From Paracoccaceae bacterium (GTDB lineage Bacteria; Pseudomonadota; Alphaproteobacteria; Rhodobacterales; Rhodobacteraceae): 64,000 nucleotides of DNA. The stretch spans positions 3,772 to 67,771 of the forward strand of contig JAKIUB010000014.1 in the NCBI GenBank assembly GCA_021647745.1, given 5' to 3'. The notes under the pieces were generated by a model that saw only the letters and a list, made by a program, of their open reading frames with translations, was not told the DNA's origin and did no database searches. A program made the position numbers and the translations under genes. Below, one piece after another: positions 7,666 to 16,433 of the stretch (its first letter is position 1; every line of letters starts with the position of its first letter).

Positions 7666-8454
7666 TCACGCCTCCTCCACCGGACCAATTTCAAGGCACA
7701 GGTTCTTGACCCGCTGAAACCTGAAACCCGACCACGTGTAAACATTCAACAGAGGCAGGCCCAGCGCCCGCTCCAATGAAATTTCAATCGTCGCAGCATC
7801 TTCGACGAGGAAGGATTCGATTTGCCTGGGTGGTGATTGCAATACCATCTCGCACACATCCTTGAAAGGGAACCCGTCGCGATTGGCCGGACCAGCCCCC
7901 CGCCACCGAAACCCCAAGCGCAAGTTTCCGCCCCCCGAAAGCTCACTAAACTGTGCCGTAGCAATGCGCCAATCCTCCAGCGGAGGCTCTAAATACGGGG
8001 CCAGACTGCAACTGTTGCTATCATAATCCATCTGCAAATCTTCAGCATCTCTGAACCGATATAAGAACCGACCGCCCCGCACAAAGCTGACTGTAATTTC
8101 CCCAATTGGCGCGGCGCGGTTTCGATTGCCAAATACCCCTTTGGTATTTCTCGCCATGTTGCAAACGGCCAGGGCAATGCCAGCCATGGCTTCAGCGCTA
8201 TCTGCTTTGGGCCAGTCAACAAAAATTCTTTTCTGGTAAGTCTCCATCTCTTCAGACCACACCAAAGCCCCCATATAAACTGGGATGCTCGCCCCATCTG
8301 GCAAGTTCGCGGCACCAATCTGCTTCAGAGGTGGGTATTTAAGGTATACCCCGAAGCCACCCACAAATACGGCCATGATGGACAAGAATATGATCTTGGC
8401 CTTCAAGCTTACCCCGCTAGGGGGGGGCGGGCGGTCTTTGATTTGGTTCTCCAT
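7666..8454 (-). CDS. Hypothetical membrane-anchored protein downstream of pccB
   Basis: 262 aa. One N-terminal membrane segment at about residues 18-36 (AKIIFLSIMAVFVGGFGVYL) follows a Pro-rich, positively charged start, so the remaining 220 residues are probably periplasmic (type II anchor). It has four Cys, including CEMVL and a late LCLEIG, and no motif I recognise. It starts 11 nt after the pccB stop with no clear ribosome binding site, suggesting coupling to pccB. Role unknown. Confidence 0.7.
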   Translation of the reverse strand: MENQIKDRPPPPSGVSLKAKIIFLSIMAVFVGGFGVYLKYPPLKQIGAANLPDGASIPVYMGALVWSEEMETYQKRIFVDWPKADSAEAMAGIALAVCNMARNTKGVFGNRNRAAPIGEITVSFVRGGRFLYRFRDAEDLQMDYDSNSCSLAPYLEPPLEDWRIATAQFSELSGGGNLRLGFRWRGAGPANRDGFPFKDVCEMVLQSPPRQIESFLVEDAATIEISLERALGLPLLNVYTWSGFRFQRVKNLCLEIGPVEEA

Positions 8455-8465
8455 AATTACGGGCC

Positions 8466-9998
8466 CTATAGCGGAATGTTATCGTGTTTTTTCCACGGGT
8501 TGGTGAGTTTTTTATTGCGCAAGCTTGCAAAAGCCCGCGCCACCCGTTTCCTCGTGTTGCGCGGCATGATCACCTCGTCAATAAAGCCGCGCTCGGCGGC
8601 CTTGAAGGGGCTGGCGAAATTGGCTTCGTAATCCTTGGTCAGGGTCGCGATCTTATCGGTGTCGCCCAGATCAGCGCGGTGGATAATCTCCACCGCCCCC
8701 GCCGCGCCCATCACGGCGATCTGGGCGCTTGGCCACGCGTAGTTAAAATCGCCCCGCAGGTGCTTGGAGGCCATCACATCATAGGCGCCGCCGTAAGCCT
8801 TGCGGGTGATCACCGTCACCTTGGGCACCGTGGCCTCGCCATAAGCAAACAAAAGCTTGGCCCCGTGCTTGATCACCCCGCCATATTCCTGCGCGGTGCC
8901 GGGCAGAAAGCCGGGCACATCCACGAAGGTCAGGATCGGAATTTCGAACGCATCACAAAAGCGCACAAAGCGGGCGGCCTTGCGCGAGCTGTCAATATCC
9001 AAGCACCCCGCCAGCACCATCGGCTGGTTGGCCACCACACCCACCGTGCGCCCCTCAAGCCGGATAAACCCCGTCAGGATATTCTTGGCAAAATCTGCCT
9101 GAATCTCGAAAAAATCGCCCTCGTCGGCGGTCTTGCGGATCAGCTCATGCATATCGTAGGGGGTATTCGGGTTGTCCGGCACCAGCGTATCGAGGCTCTC
9201 TTCCACCCGATCATGAGCATCAAAAAATGGCCGTTCGGGGGGCTTTTCCCGGTTGTTAAGCGGCAAAAAGTCAACCAAGCGGCGGACCTCTATCAACGCC
9301 TCGATGTCGTTGTCAAAAGCGCCATCCGCGACCGAAGATTTACTGGTATGGGTCTTGGCACCGCCCAGCTCTTCGGCGGTAACCACTTCATTCGTCACGG
9401 TTTTTACCACGTCAGGGCCGGTAACAAACATATAAGAGCTATCGCGCACCATAAAAATAAAGTCGGTAATCGCAGGCGAATAAACCGCGCCACCCGCGCA
9501 TGGTCCCATAATGACGCTGATCTGCGGGATCACCCCGCTGGCCTCGATATTTTTCTGAAACACATCGGCATAGCCGCCAAGCGCATCCACGCCCTCTTGA
9601 ATACGTGCCCCGCCTGAGTCATTCAACCCAATCAACGGCGCGCCGTTTTTCATCGCCATATCGGCCACCTTGACGATTTTTTGCGCATGTGTGGCCGAAA
9701 GAGAACCACCCAGCACGGTGAAATCCTGCGAAAAAACATAAACCATGCGGCCATTGATCGTGCCCCAGCCCGTCACCACGCCATCACCGGGGTATTTTTG
9801 TTTTTCCATGCCAAAATCGGTGCAGCGATGAGCAACAAACATGTCAAACTCCTCAAAGCTGCCAGAATCAAGCAATACCTCAAGCCGTTCGCGCGCGGTC
9901 AGTTTGCCTTTGGAGTGCTGCACATCGATGCGGCGCTGTCCCCCGCCCAGCCTGGCTTCGGCACGGCGGGTTTCAAGCTGTTCGAGTATGGTTTGCAT
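8466..9998 (-). CDS. pccB: Propionyl-CoA carboxylase beta subunit (carboxyltransferase)
   Basis: 510 aa, the usual length. It transfers the carboxyl group from biotin on PccA to propionyl-CoA, giving (S)-methylmalonyl-CoA. Crotonase-fold carboxyltransferase halves are visible: LIGLNDSGGARIQEGVDALGGY near residue 120 and IMGPCAGGAVYSPA near 163 (N-terminal acyl-CoA site), then FVDVPGFLPGTAQEYGGVIKHGAKLL near 375 and KAYGGAYDVM near 412 (C-terminal biotin site). GGGAGG lies ahead of the ATG. It is first in the operon, transcribed away from pccR over a shared 127-nt promoter region. Confidence 0.97.
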   Translation of the reverse strand: MQTILEQLETRRAEARLGGGQRRIDVQHSKGKLTARERLEVLLDSGSFEEFDMFVAHRCTDFGMEKQKYPGDGVVTGWGTINGRMVYVFSQDFTVLGGSLSATHAQKIVKVADMAMKNGAPLIGLNDSGGARIQEGVDALGGYADVFQKNIEASGVIPQISVIMGPCAGGAVYSPAITDFIFMVRDSSYMFVTGPDVVKTVTNEVVTAEELGGAKTHTSKSSVADGAFDNDIEALIEVRRLVDFLPLNNREKPPERPFFDAHDRVEESLDTLVPDNPNTPYDMHELIRKTADEGDFFEIQADFAKNILTGFIRLEGRTVGVVANQPMVLAGCLDIDSSRKAARFVRFCDAFEIPILTFVDVPGFLPGTAQEYGGVIKHGAKLLFAYGEATVPKVTVITRKAYGGAYDVMASKHLRGDFNYAWPSAQIAVMGAAGAVEIIHRADLGDTDKIATLTKDYEANFASPFKAAERGFIDEVIMPRNTRKRVARAFASLRNKKLTNPWKKHDNIPL

Positions 9999-10060
9999 GG
10001 GGCCTCCCTGAGGGTTTTCATAGCAGCTTAGGCCAATAAAAGCTTATGTGAAAGCGAGGA

Positions 10061-10117
10061 TTGGCAAATTTGCAAATTTATGTATAGTCAGATCAGTATT
10101 TTTGCGAATTTGCGAAA
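10061..10117. promoter_or_regulatory. pccB/pccR divergent control region with two direct-repeat boxes
   Basis: Two adjacent 8-bp direct repeats occur twice: TTGGCAAA then TTTGCAAA (10061-10076) and TTTGCGAA then TTTGCGAA (10101-10116). The two sets are exactly 40 bp apart, about four helical turns. The first box overlaps TTGGCA (10061-10066), which with TATAGT (10083-10088, 16-nt spacer) forms a plausible pccR promoter; the second box lies just downstream of it. From memory, R. sphaeroides PccR recognises a TTTGCAAA-based repeated motif, so these are likely PccR sites with autoregulation. Confidence 0.7.
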
Positions 10118-10125
10118 GGCACGTC

Positions 10126-11520
10126 ATGGCAACCCAAAAACTATACGCCGGTGTAAAGCTGCGCGAAGTGCGCCAAAAGCGAGGATTGACCCAAAAGACC
10201 TTTGCCGAAAAACTGGGCATTTCACTTTCATACCTTAACCAGATGGAAAACAACCACCGCCCGATTTCAGCCACCGTGGTGCTGGCCATGGCGCAGGAAT
10301 TCGGCTTTGATGTCACCGAGCTTTCCGTGGCCGAGGCCGATCGCATGGTGGTGGACATGCGCGAAGCCCTCGCCGATCCGCTATTTGGCGACCCTCCGCC
10401 GCTGGAAGACCTGCAACTCACCGCCTCCAACGCACCAGCGCTGGCCCGCGCCTTTCTCAACCTGCACCGCGCTCACCGCCACGCCCAGGACCGCCTTGCT
10501 TCGTTAAACGAAGCCTTGGGCCATGAAAGCACCACCCTTGACCCCCAACCATGGGAAGAGGTGCGCGATTTCTTCCATTATTGCGACAATTATATCGACG
10601 CCGTTGATCGCGCTGCCGAAAGTTTTGCCAGCCGCACGGGCCTTGGCAATGGCACCCATATAGCCCTGCTTGAGCGCCACCTTTCACGCCAACACGGGAT
10701 AGAGCTGCGTTTTCAAAAAACCACCCTGCGCCAGTTTGAAAACAATATCCTTGGCATAAGAGCAGATGCCCCCAAATCAACCCAAGCCTTTCAGATCGCC
10801 CATCAAATTGCGCTGATAGAGCATGAGGTCCTGCTGGAATCCACGCTGGATTTTGCCAAATTCGTCACACCACAAGCCCGTGCGATTTGCAAAATCGGCC
10901 TCGCGAATTACTTTGCAGGTGCCGCCCTGCTGCCCTACGGCCTGTTTTTGGCCGCCGCGCAATCCCTGCGCCATGATCTCGACCTGCTGGCCGAACGATT
11001 CGGTGCCAGTATCGAGCAGGTGGCGCACAGGCTTTCAACCCTACAACGGGCGGGGGCAAAAGGTGTGCCGTTTTTCTTTGTCCGTGTTGATCAGGCGGGC
11101 ACCATTACCAAGCGCCATTCGGCCACGCGGCTGCAATTCGCCCGTTTTGGCGGAGCCTGCCCGCTGTGGAATGTGCATCGTGCCTTCGAAACCCCGACGC
11201 GATATCTGCGCCAACTGGCCGAAACGCCGGACGGACGGCAGTATTTTTGCCTCGCCAAGGATATCACCAAGCCCGGCGGTGCTTATGGCGCGCCCAAGCC
11301 GCGCTTTGCCATTGGCCTTGGCTGCGAGGTGAGCCACGCCAAATCCCTTGTCTATGCGGATGATTTTGATCTCGAAAATAGCGCTGCCTTTGAGCCAATC
11401 GGCATTTCCTGCCGAATTTGCGAGCGCAAAACCTGCCACCAGCGCGCGGTGCCGCCACTGGCCAAACCGCTGCATATCAACCCGATGCAGCGCGGCACCC
11501 TCCCCTATGAAATTGGTTGA
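10126..11520 (+). CDS. pccR: Short-chain fatty acyl-CoA regulator, PccR-like (HTH plus ScfR domain)
   Basis: 464 aa from ATG 10126, which has AAAGGC upstream; a longer frame opens at 10048 but would run through the operator. An N-terminal Xre-type helix-turn-helix (about residues 10-65, with LGISLSYLNQMENNHRPISA) is followed by an IrrE/ImmA-like middle and a C-terminal Cys-rich part with CRICERKTCHQRAVPPL near residue 430. That is the ScfR-family layout (DUF2083 type). Known members sense short-chain acyl-CoAs, and PccR controls pcc genes. Its divergent position to pccB and the repeat boxes between them support this role. Confidence 0.9.
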   Translation: MATQKLYAGVKLREVRQKRGLTQKTFAEKLGISLSYLNQMENNHRPISATVVLAMAQEFGFDVTELSVAEADRMVVDMREALADPLFGDPPPLEDLQLTASNAPALARAFLNLHRAHRHAQDRLASLNEALGHESTTLDPQPWEEVRDFFHYCDNYIDAVDRAAESFASRTGLGNGTHIALLERHLSRQHGIELRFQKTTLRQFENNILGIRADAPKSTQAFQIAHQIALIEHEVLLESTLDFAKFVTPQARAICKIGLANYFAGAALLPYGLFLAAAQSLRHDLDLLAERFGASIEQVAHRLSTLQRAGAKGVPFFFVRVDQAGTITKRHSATRLQFARFGGACPLWNVHRAFETPTRYLRQLAETPDGRQYFCLAKDITKPGGAYGAPKPRFAIGLGCEVSHAKSLVYADDFDLENSAAFEPIGISCRICERKTCHQRAVPPLAKPLHINPMQRGTLPYEIG

Positions 11521-11564
11521 TTGCCGCCGCAGGGCCACGCTAAGGTAACGAAAAAGGGAATACC

Positions 11565-12077
11565 ATGGAACTGACCGGAAGCCGCATCATAAAGGCCAGC
11601 CGCGCGGAGGTTTGGCAGGCGCTAAATGACCCAGAGGTGCTCAAAGCCGCCATCCCCGGCTGCACGGAGCTGACCCGCGATGCGGATGGCGGCTTTAGCG
11701 CCGTTGTCACCCAAAAGGTTGGCCCGGTGAAGGCGACCTTCAAAGGCGCTGTGACCCTAAGCGATATTGTGGAGCTGGAAAGCTATACGATTAGCGGTGA
11801 AGGCAAAGGCGGCGCAGCAGGCTTTGCCAAGGGCGGGGCCAAGGTGCGGCTGGTGGATGTGGAAGGTGGCACCGAGCTTTTTTATGAGGTCGAGGCGCGC
11901 GTGGGCGGCAAGCTCGCGCAGCTCGGCTCGCGGCTGGTGGATGGCTTTGCCAAAAAGATGGCCGACAAGTTTTTCGCCAATTTTCAGGCCGCTCTGGAGG
12001 GGTCGGAGGCCGAAGCACCAGCAGTGGCCCAGAAAAAAGGTTTCTGGCAATGGCTGCTGGCATTGTTCAAAAAGTAG
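11565..12077 (+). CDS. CoxG-family SRPBCC protein
   Basis: 170 aa. It starts MELTGSRIIKASRAEVWQALNDPEVLKAAIPGC, the typical CoxG/carbon-monoxide-dehydrogenase subunit G start, with a START-like lipid- or membrane-binding fold through residue 150. An amphipathic tail WQWLLALFKK at the end may bind membrane. In Oligotropha CoxG recruits CO dehydrogenase to the membrane, but no cox genes are near, so another use is likely. AAAGGGAAT lies before the ATG. It sits 44 nt after pccR, possibly cotranscribed. Confidence 0.85.
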   Translation: MELTGSRIIKASRAEVWQALNDPEVLKAAIPGCTELTRDADGGFSAVVTQKVGPVKATFKGAVTLSDIVELESYTISGEGKGGAAGFAKGGAKVRLVDVEGGTELFYEVEARVGGKLAQLGSRLVDGFAKKMADKFFANFQAALEGSEAEAPAVAQKKGFWQWLLALFKK

Positions 12078-12086
12078 GAGCCCCTC

Positions 12087-13436
12087 TCACTCGGGCTTGA
12101 TAAGCCCCGAAAACCCGGCCACCGCCACTAGGCTGAAAAACCAGCCAAGCGCAATGTGCGCCCACAGATAGGTGCGGGCGGCAATGCCGCTAATGCCGTG
12201 GCGGGCATCGGGAATCCACGCATCCTGCATTTCAAGGTCAACAATCGGCAGCAGGGTATCGGCTGAATAGATAAACGGGTTAAAAATAGGATAGCTTTGC
12301 CCCGGCTCGCTGAGCAGATAGCACCATTTTTGCGAAGCCGCATCCGCGCAGCCCATCCATGCTTGTGATTGCCACACCAGCAAAGAGCCGGGTTTTACCG
12401 CGCCGGCAAGATCAGCCAGTATAAAAACCAGCATCCCGAAAAGCATCAGCCCGGCCAGCCAGATGATAGAAAGCGAAGGCCGGTGGCCGTATCCGGCGCT
12501 GACCTTTAGCAGCCAGTTCCAGCCCTTGCGCCACCAAGGCGGGTTTTGCGCGGCGCGTTGCAGGCGTTCTTTTTCGATCATCACCTCGCGCGCATCTTCG
12601 CGGTGCCCCGTTTCACGCAGCACCTTGGCCAGTTGCTCATAAGGCTGCGGGCTAAAACCACGGGCGTGTTTGATCTTGGCCAGCCATTCAAGGCGGGTCT
12701 TGGCATCCAGCGGAACGCCCTCACCAAGAATGGACCCATAGCGAAACCGATCAATATAAATGCTTTCCGCCGCGCTTGGCCAACATTCCGCTGCATCACA
12801 CAGCGCCGCAACCGACGCCCCGGCAAGGCTGATATCCCCGTTTATTTCAACGCCCTTCCGCAGAAAAAACCCGCCCTTGACCACCAGCCCATCAGCAATA
12901 AAAGCATATCCATGCGGCTGGCCATCCGCGCCCGATGAGGCGTTGAACTTTGCACCATCGCATTCAAGCCCCCCACCCAGCTTTGCCCCAACCAGCCGCA
13001 CCACGCCTTTGACCTCAACCTCGCGCAGGGAAACACTACCCTTGGTCTCCAGCTGGTCAGCCTTCAGCCCCTGTGGCAGGTATGACCCATTCAAAAGCAG
13101 GTTTTGCATTTTGGCGCTTCGAAAAACCGGCGCGCTGTCAAACCGGCAGTCAAACAGCGCCAAATCACCGGGCAAGGTGCAGCCATTCAGATCAAGCACA
13201 TCTTTGATATGCGCACCTTTAATCCGCAAACCCTTTTCATGCAGGCGGCAGCTATCGCAACCGCCCAGCGCCAGATAGCGGATGAATGCTGCGCGCACCG
13301 TATAATCATCATCCCGCTCAGGGGACAGCAGGTCGTGGTGAATAGTGATATCTTCACCGCTATCCAGCTCAGCAACAATTTGCTGCTCCGCTTTGAACAG
13401 CTCTCCAAAATCTTCAAGCTTGCGCAGTGCTTTCAT
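12087..13436 (-). CDS. Membrane protein with an N-terminal repeat (beta-helix-like) domain
   Basis: 449 aa from ATG 13436, chosen because AGGAGG lies directly upstream; an earlier ATG at 13463 has none. Residues about 50-240 are a run of alternating short hydrophobic strands (LRIKGAHIKDVLDLNGCTL, VEVKGVVRLVGAKLGGGLEC, LVVKGGFFLRKGVEINGDISL), as in pentapeptide-like right-handed beta helices. After a helical linker come two membrane helices, near 335-355 and 425-445, with the motif NPFIYSADTLLPIVDL between them. This architecture recurs in many proteobacteria without a known function. It is last in the ruv gene run. Confidence 0.75.
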   Translation of the reverse strand: MKALRKLEDFGELFKAEQQIVAELDSGEDITIHHDLLSPERDDDYTVRAAFIRYLALGGCDSCRLHEKGLRIKGAHIKDVLDLNGCTLPGDLALFDCRFDSAPVFRSAKMQNLLLNGSYLPQGLKADQLETKGSVSLREVEVKGVVRLVGAKLGGGLECDGAKFNASSGADGQPHGYAFIADGLVVKGGFFLRKGVEINGDISLAGASVAALCDAAECWPSAAESIYIDRFRYGSILGEGVPLDAKTRLEWLAKIKHARGFSPQPYEQLAKVLRETGHREDAREVMIEKERLQRAAQNPPWWRKGWNWLLKVSAGYGHRPSLSIIWLAGLMLFGMLVFILADLAGAVKPGSLLVWQSQAWMGCADAASQKWCYLLSEPGQSYPIFNPFIYSADTLLPIVDLEMQDAWIPDARHGISGIAARTYLWAHIALGWFFSLVAVAGFSGLIKPE

Positions 13437-13469
13437 CTTGCCTCCTGTAGGGTCGGGCCTCACCTCACC

Positions 13470-14126
13470 TTAATCATCTCCATCAATCAACAGTTGCATC
13501 ACCCGTGAGGCCAGCCGCAAGCTGTGGGTCGGGTCATCCGCTGCCACCGGCATGCTGGCGTCATAGGCACAGCGAATCACAGCGGCAATTGGCGGGCGCA
13601 CGATGGCCATGTTGTTAGCTTCAATAATCCCTATGGGTGATTTCAGCAAAAACGCGCTCTCCGACCACAGCAAAATCGAGCGCGCCATCTGGTCGGTGGC
13701 CAGCGCCTGCACCGAAAGCTTGGCCATTTCAGCATCCACCTTGATCAGCAGGATGCACATTTTAATGCCACCTTGCTCGTCAAAGGCAAAGTGGCGATAC
13801 TGGTTTGCCCCCGCGCGGTTAAGCTGGCCAACCAGCCCCTCCAGCCCCGGCATCATTTTATCGAGGTCCGGCACCTCGGCTATTTCCTCCCATTTCGAGC
13901 AGAAAAACACCAGAAAATTCGCGCCCAGCTCGGGGTCCATTTCGACCAGTTTCATATTGGCAATACCCGCCACGGCGGCAAAAGCCTCCTTGATGGCATC
14001 TAGCGATTTATCGTCAGTGCCAAAAACCACCGGCGCAATCGGGCGGCCCCAGCGGGCAAAGCGGTATTGGTTATCATGGCTGAAAAGCGCCTCGATCTGG
14101 CGCGCGTCAAAACCGTCATTAATCAT
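13470..14126 (-). CDS. Conserved hypothetical protein coupled to ruvB
   Basis: 218 aa from ATG 14126, which lies 1 nt after the ruvB stop; GGAGAC inside the end of ruvB serves as ribosome binding site. A longer frame opens upstream inside ruvB and is a shadow. It is soluble, with a central VEMDPELGANFLVFFCSKW block and KMCILLIKVD; no membrane segment or known motif. I do not recognise the family. The strict placement after ruvB suggests coexpression with Holliday-junction genes, but a DNA role is not shown by the sequence. Confidence 0.75.
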   Translation of the reverse strand: MINDGFDARQIEALFSHDNQYRFARWGRPIAPVVFGTDDKSLDAIKEAFAAVAGIANMKLVEMDPELGANFLVFFCSKWEEIAEVPDLDKMMPGLEGLVGQLNRAGANQYRHFAFDEQGGIKMCILLIKVDAEMAKLSVQALATDQMARSILLWSESAFLLKSPIGIIEANNMAIVRPPIAAVIRCAYDASMPVAADDPTHSLRLASRVMQLLIDGDD

Positions 14127-14127
14127 A

Positions 14128-15144
14128 TTAGTCTCCAAAAAGATCATCCGCGCGCGGGGCCGCCAGCCCGAGGTGTTTCCACGCTTTGGCCGCCAGCATC
14201 CGCCCGCGCGGGGTGCGTTGTATAAGGCCTTGCTGCAACAGAAAAGGCTCGATGACCTCCTCAATAGCATCCCTTGCCTCCGATAGCGCTGCGGCAATTG
14301 TTTCCACCCCCACGGGGCCGCCGCCGTAGTTTTCGGCCAGCAGTTTAAGGTAGCGGCGGTCCGCACTGTCCAGCCCCAGATCATCGACCCCGAGGCGCGT
14401 CAGCGCGATATTGGCGATCTCTTCGGTGACCTTGCCATTGCCCTGCACGATGGCAAAATCAACCACCCGGCGCAAAAGCCGCCCCGCCACACGGGGGGTG
14501 CCACGGGCGCGGCGCGCAATTTCCATCGCGCCGTTGGGGGTGGCGTCAGCCTTCATCAGGCGGGCAGCACGGGTGACGATCTGGATAAGTTCTTCGGTGT
14601 TATAAAACTCAAGGCGGGTCGGGATGCCAAAACGGTCCCGCAAGGGCGTGGTCAGCAGGCCAAGGCGGGTGGTGGCCCCGACCAAGGTAAACGGCTGCAA
14701 ATCAATCCGCACCGTGCGCGCAGCCGGGCCTTCGCCGATCACCAGATCCAGCTCGAAATCCTCCAGCGCAGGATAAAGGATTTCCTCCACCGCCGGATTC
14801 ATACGGTGGATTTCGTCAATGAACAGCACATCGCGCTCATCCAGATTGGTCAGAATAGCGGCAAGATCCCCGGCCTTGGCCAGCACCGGCCCGCTGGTCA
14901 TACGAAAGTTCACCCCAAGCTCGCGGCTGATAATCTGCGCGAGGGTGGTTTTGCCCAGCCCCGGCGGGCCGTAAAACAGCGTGTGGTCCATCGCCTGCCC
15001 GCGCCGCTTGGCGCTCTCGATAAACACGGCCAAATTTGCCCGCGCCTCGGCCTGCCCGATGAATTCATCCAGCACTTGCGGGCGCAGGGCGCGGTCGGCG
15101 TCTTGGGGCTGCTCTTCGGGGCGCAGGGTTTGGTCAGGTTCCAT
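14128..15144 (-). CDS. ruvB: Holliday junction branch migration ATPase RuvB
   Basis: 338 aa, normal length. Hexameric AAA+ motor that, with RuvA, drives branch migration at Holliday junctions. It has the RPQVLDEFIGQ start of the AAA domain, Walker A GPPGLGKTTLA near residue 60, Walker B VLFIDEIHR near 107, sensor region LVGATTRLGLLTTPLRDRFG near 153-173, and the C-terminal winged-helix DNA-binding part with RTPRGRMLAAKAWKHLG. It starts 5 nt after the ruvA stop. Confidence 0.98.
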   Translation of the reverse strand: MEPDQTLRPEEQPQDADRALRPQVLDEFIGQAEARANLAVFIESAKRRGQAMDHTLFYGPPGLGKTTLAQIISRELGVNFRMTSGPVLAKAGDLAAILTNLDERDVLFIDEIHRMNPAVEEILYPALEDFELDLVIGEGPAARTVRIDLQPFTLVGATTRLGLLTTPLRDRFGIPTRLEFYNTEELIQIVTRAARLMKADATPNGAMEIARRARGTPRVAGRLLRRVVDFAIVQGNGKVTEEIANIALTRLGVDDLGLDSADRRYLKLLAENYGGGPVGVETIAAALSEARDAIEEVIEPFLLQQGLIQRTPRGRMLAAKAWKHLGLAAPRADDLFGD

Positions 15145-15149
15145 ATCAT

Positions 15150-15806
15150 CTACCCTTTCGGTGCCAGCAGCCGCAGCGCATTACGAATAAGATCAGACGC
15201 CCCGCCCTCCCCCGCCTGCGAAATCGCGGCGGCAGCATCGCCATGGCCATAGCCGAGATTGACCAGCGCCGAAAGCGCATCAGCTTGAGCGTTGCCAACC
15301 ATATCCGGCGTGGTATCAACCACCTCGTATTCCTCGGGCTTGGCAAGACTTTCGGCCTTGGGCGCATCCACCACTTTGGTCGCCGCCCCGCCCATCGCCA
15401 TTACCTTATGGGCTTTGTCTTTCAGCTCCAGCACCACGCGCTGCGCCAGCTTTGGCCCCACGCCCGGTGCGGCTTTTATCGCGGCCTGATCGCCAAGGGT
15501 AATGGCGCGGCTCACACCATCCGCCCCGAGCGTGCCCATGATCGCCAGTGCCGCCTTGGCCCCCACGCCCTGCACACTCACCAAAAGCCGGTGCCATTCG
15601 CGCTCGCCCATGCTGGGAAAGCCGAAAAGCTGGAGCAGGTCTTCGCGCACCAGAAGCTCGGTAAACAGCGCTGCCGGGGCACCCAAGGGGGGCATGGCGG
15701 CAAGGGTGCGCGAGGATACATAAACCACATAGCCCACCCCGCCGGTGTCGATCATCACATGATCCGCGCCGATATAATCAAGCCTGCCAGATATTTTGCC
15801 GATCAT
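15150..15806 (-). CDS. ruvA: Holliday junction DNA helicase RuvA
   Basis: 218 aa. Tetrameric junction-binding subunit. The OB-fold N-terminus starts MIGKISGRLDYIGADHVMIDTGGVGYVVYV; helix-hairpin-helix segments follow (LVSVQGVGAKAALAIMGT and AAPGVGPKLAQRVVLELKDK). A flexible linker rich in Ala/Lys/Glu separates the C-terminal RuvB-binding domain, which ends LLAPKG. Its start overlaps the ruvC stop by 4 nt (ATGA), the usual sign of translational coupling. Confidence 0.98.
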   Translation of the reverse strand: MIGKISGRLDYIGADHVMIDTGGVGYVVYVSSRTLAAMPPLGAPAALFTELLVREDLLQLFGFPSMGEREWHRLLVSVQGVGAKAALAIMGTLGADGVSRAITLGDQAAIKAAPGVGPKLAQRVVLELKDKAHKVMAMGGAATKVVDAPKAESLAKPEEYEVVDTTPDMVGNAQADALSALVNLGYGHGDAAAAISQAGEGGASDLIRNALRLLAPKG

Positions 15807-16309
15807 GCGCTTGCCCTTTCAATGGCGGATTGCAGGCGGCCTGCGAACCGCGCGTGGTGCGTATGGCAAAGTGCAATCGCCAGCGCATCAGAGGCATCCG
15901 CATTGGCAATATGAATGCCCGGAAGCTGGAGCCGCACCATATGCTCCACCTGTTTTTTATCGGCGTGCCCCACCCCCACCACCACCTTTTTCACCGCATT
16001 GGGCGCATATTCCGCCACCTCAAGACCTGCCTTGGCGGGCACCAGCAGGCAGATACCACGGGCTTGCCCGAGCTTCAGTGTGCCCGCCGCGTCTTTGTTC
16101 ACGAACGTATGCTCCACCGCTGCGGTTTCTGGTTGATAACACACCATTACCTCACTCAACTGCATGTAAAGGCTTAGTAAACGCTCAGAAAGGTCATCGC
16201 CCTCCGAGGCACAGACACCATTGGCAACATGGGTGATTTTGCTACCCACAGCATCCACCACCCCCCATCCGGTGCGCCTTAAGCCCGGATCAATCCCTAT
16301 CACCCGCAT
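15803..16309 (-). CDS. ruvC: Holliday junction resolvase RuvC
   Basis: 168 aa. Dimeric endonuclease that cuts Holliday junctions in the RuvABC complex. The RNase H-like fold carries the acidic residues: Asp7 in MRVIGIDPGLRRTGWGVV, Glu in AAVEHTFVN near residue 68, and the late Asp pair in ADASDALAIALCH. AAAGGAG lies about 8 nt before the ATG. First of the ruvCAB run; a 124-nt spacer separates it from the mini-ORF after ribE. Confidence 0.98.
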   Translation of the reverse strand: MRVIGIDPGLRRTGWGVVDAVGSKITHVANGVCASEGDDLSERLLSLYMQLSEVMVCYQPETAAVEHTFVNKDAAGTLKLGQARGICLLVPAKAGLEVAEYAPNAVKKVVVGVGHADKKQVEHMVRLQLPGIHIANADASDALAIALCHTHHARFAGRLQSAIERASA

Positions 16310-16433
16310 GTGCCTGCTCCTTTATGTTTTTCAACACCTAGCACGAAACAGGAACAAACACCAAGCCAAAACCCATATGATTTGCGCCGTGTGCGGTTTG
16401 GATGTTTTAACGGTGTAGCGAGGCCTACATGCC

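Noticed and set aside
8484..9617. 377-codon frame opposite pccB
   Set aside because: Antisense shadow in GC-rich coding DNA; the pccB frame is certain.
16310..16433. FMN riboswitch near ribE
   Set aside because: The spacer is downstream of ribE, is short, and shows none of the conserved RFN stem pattern.
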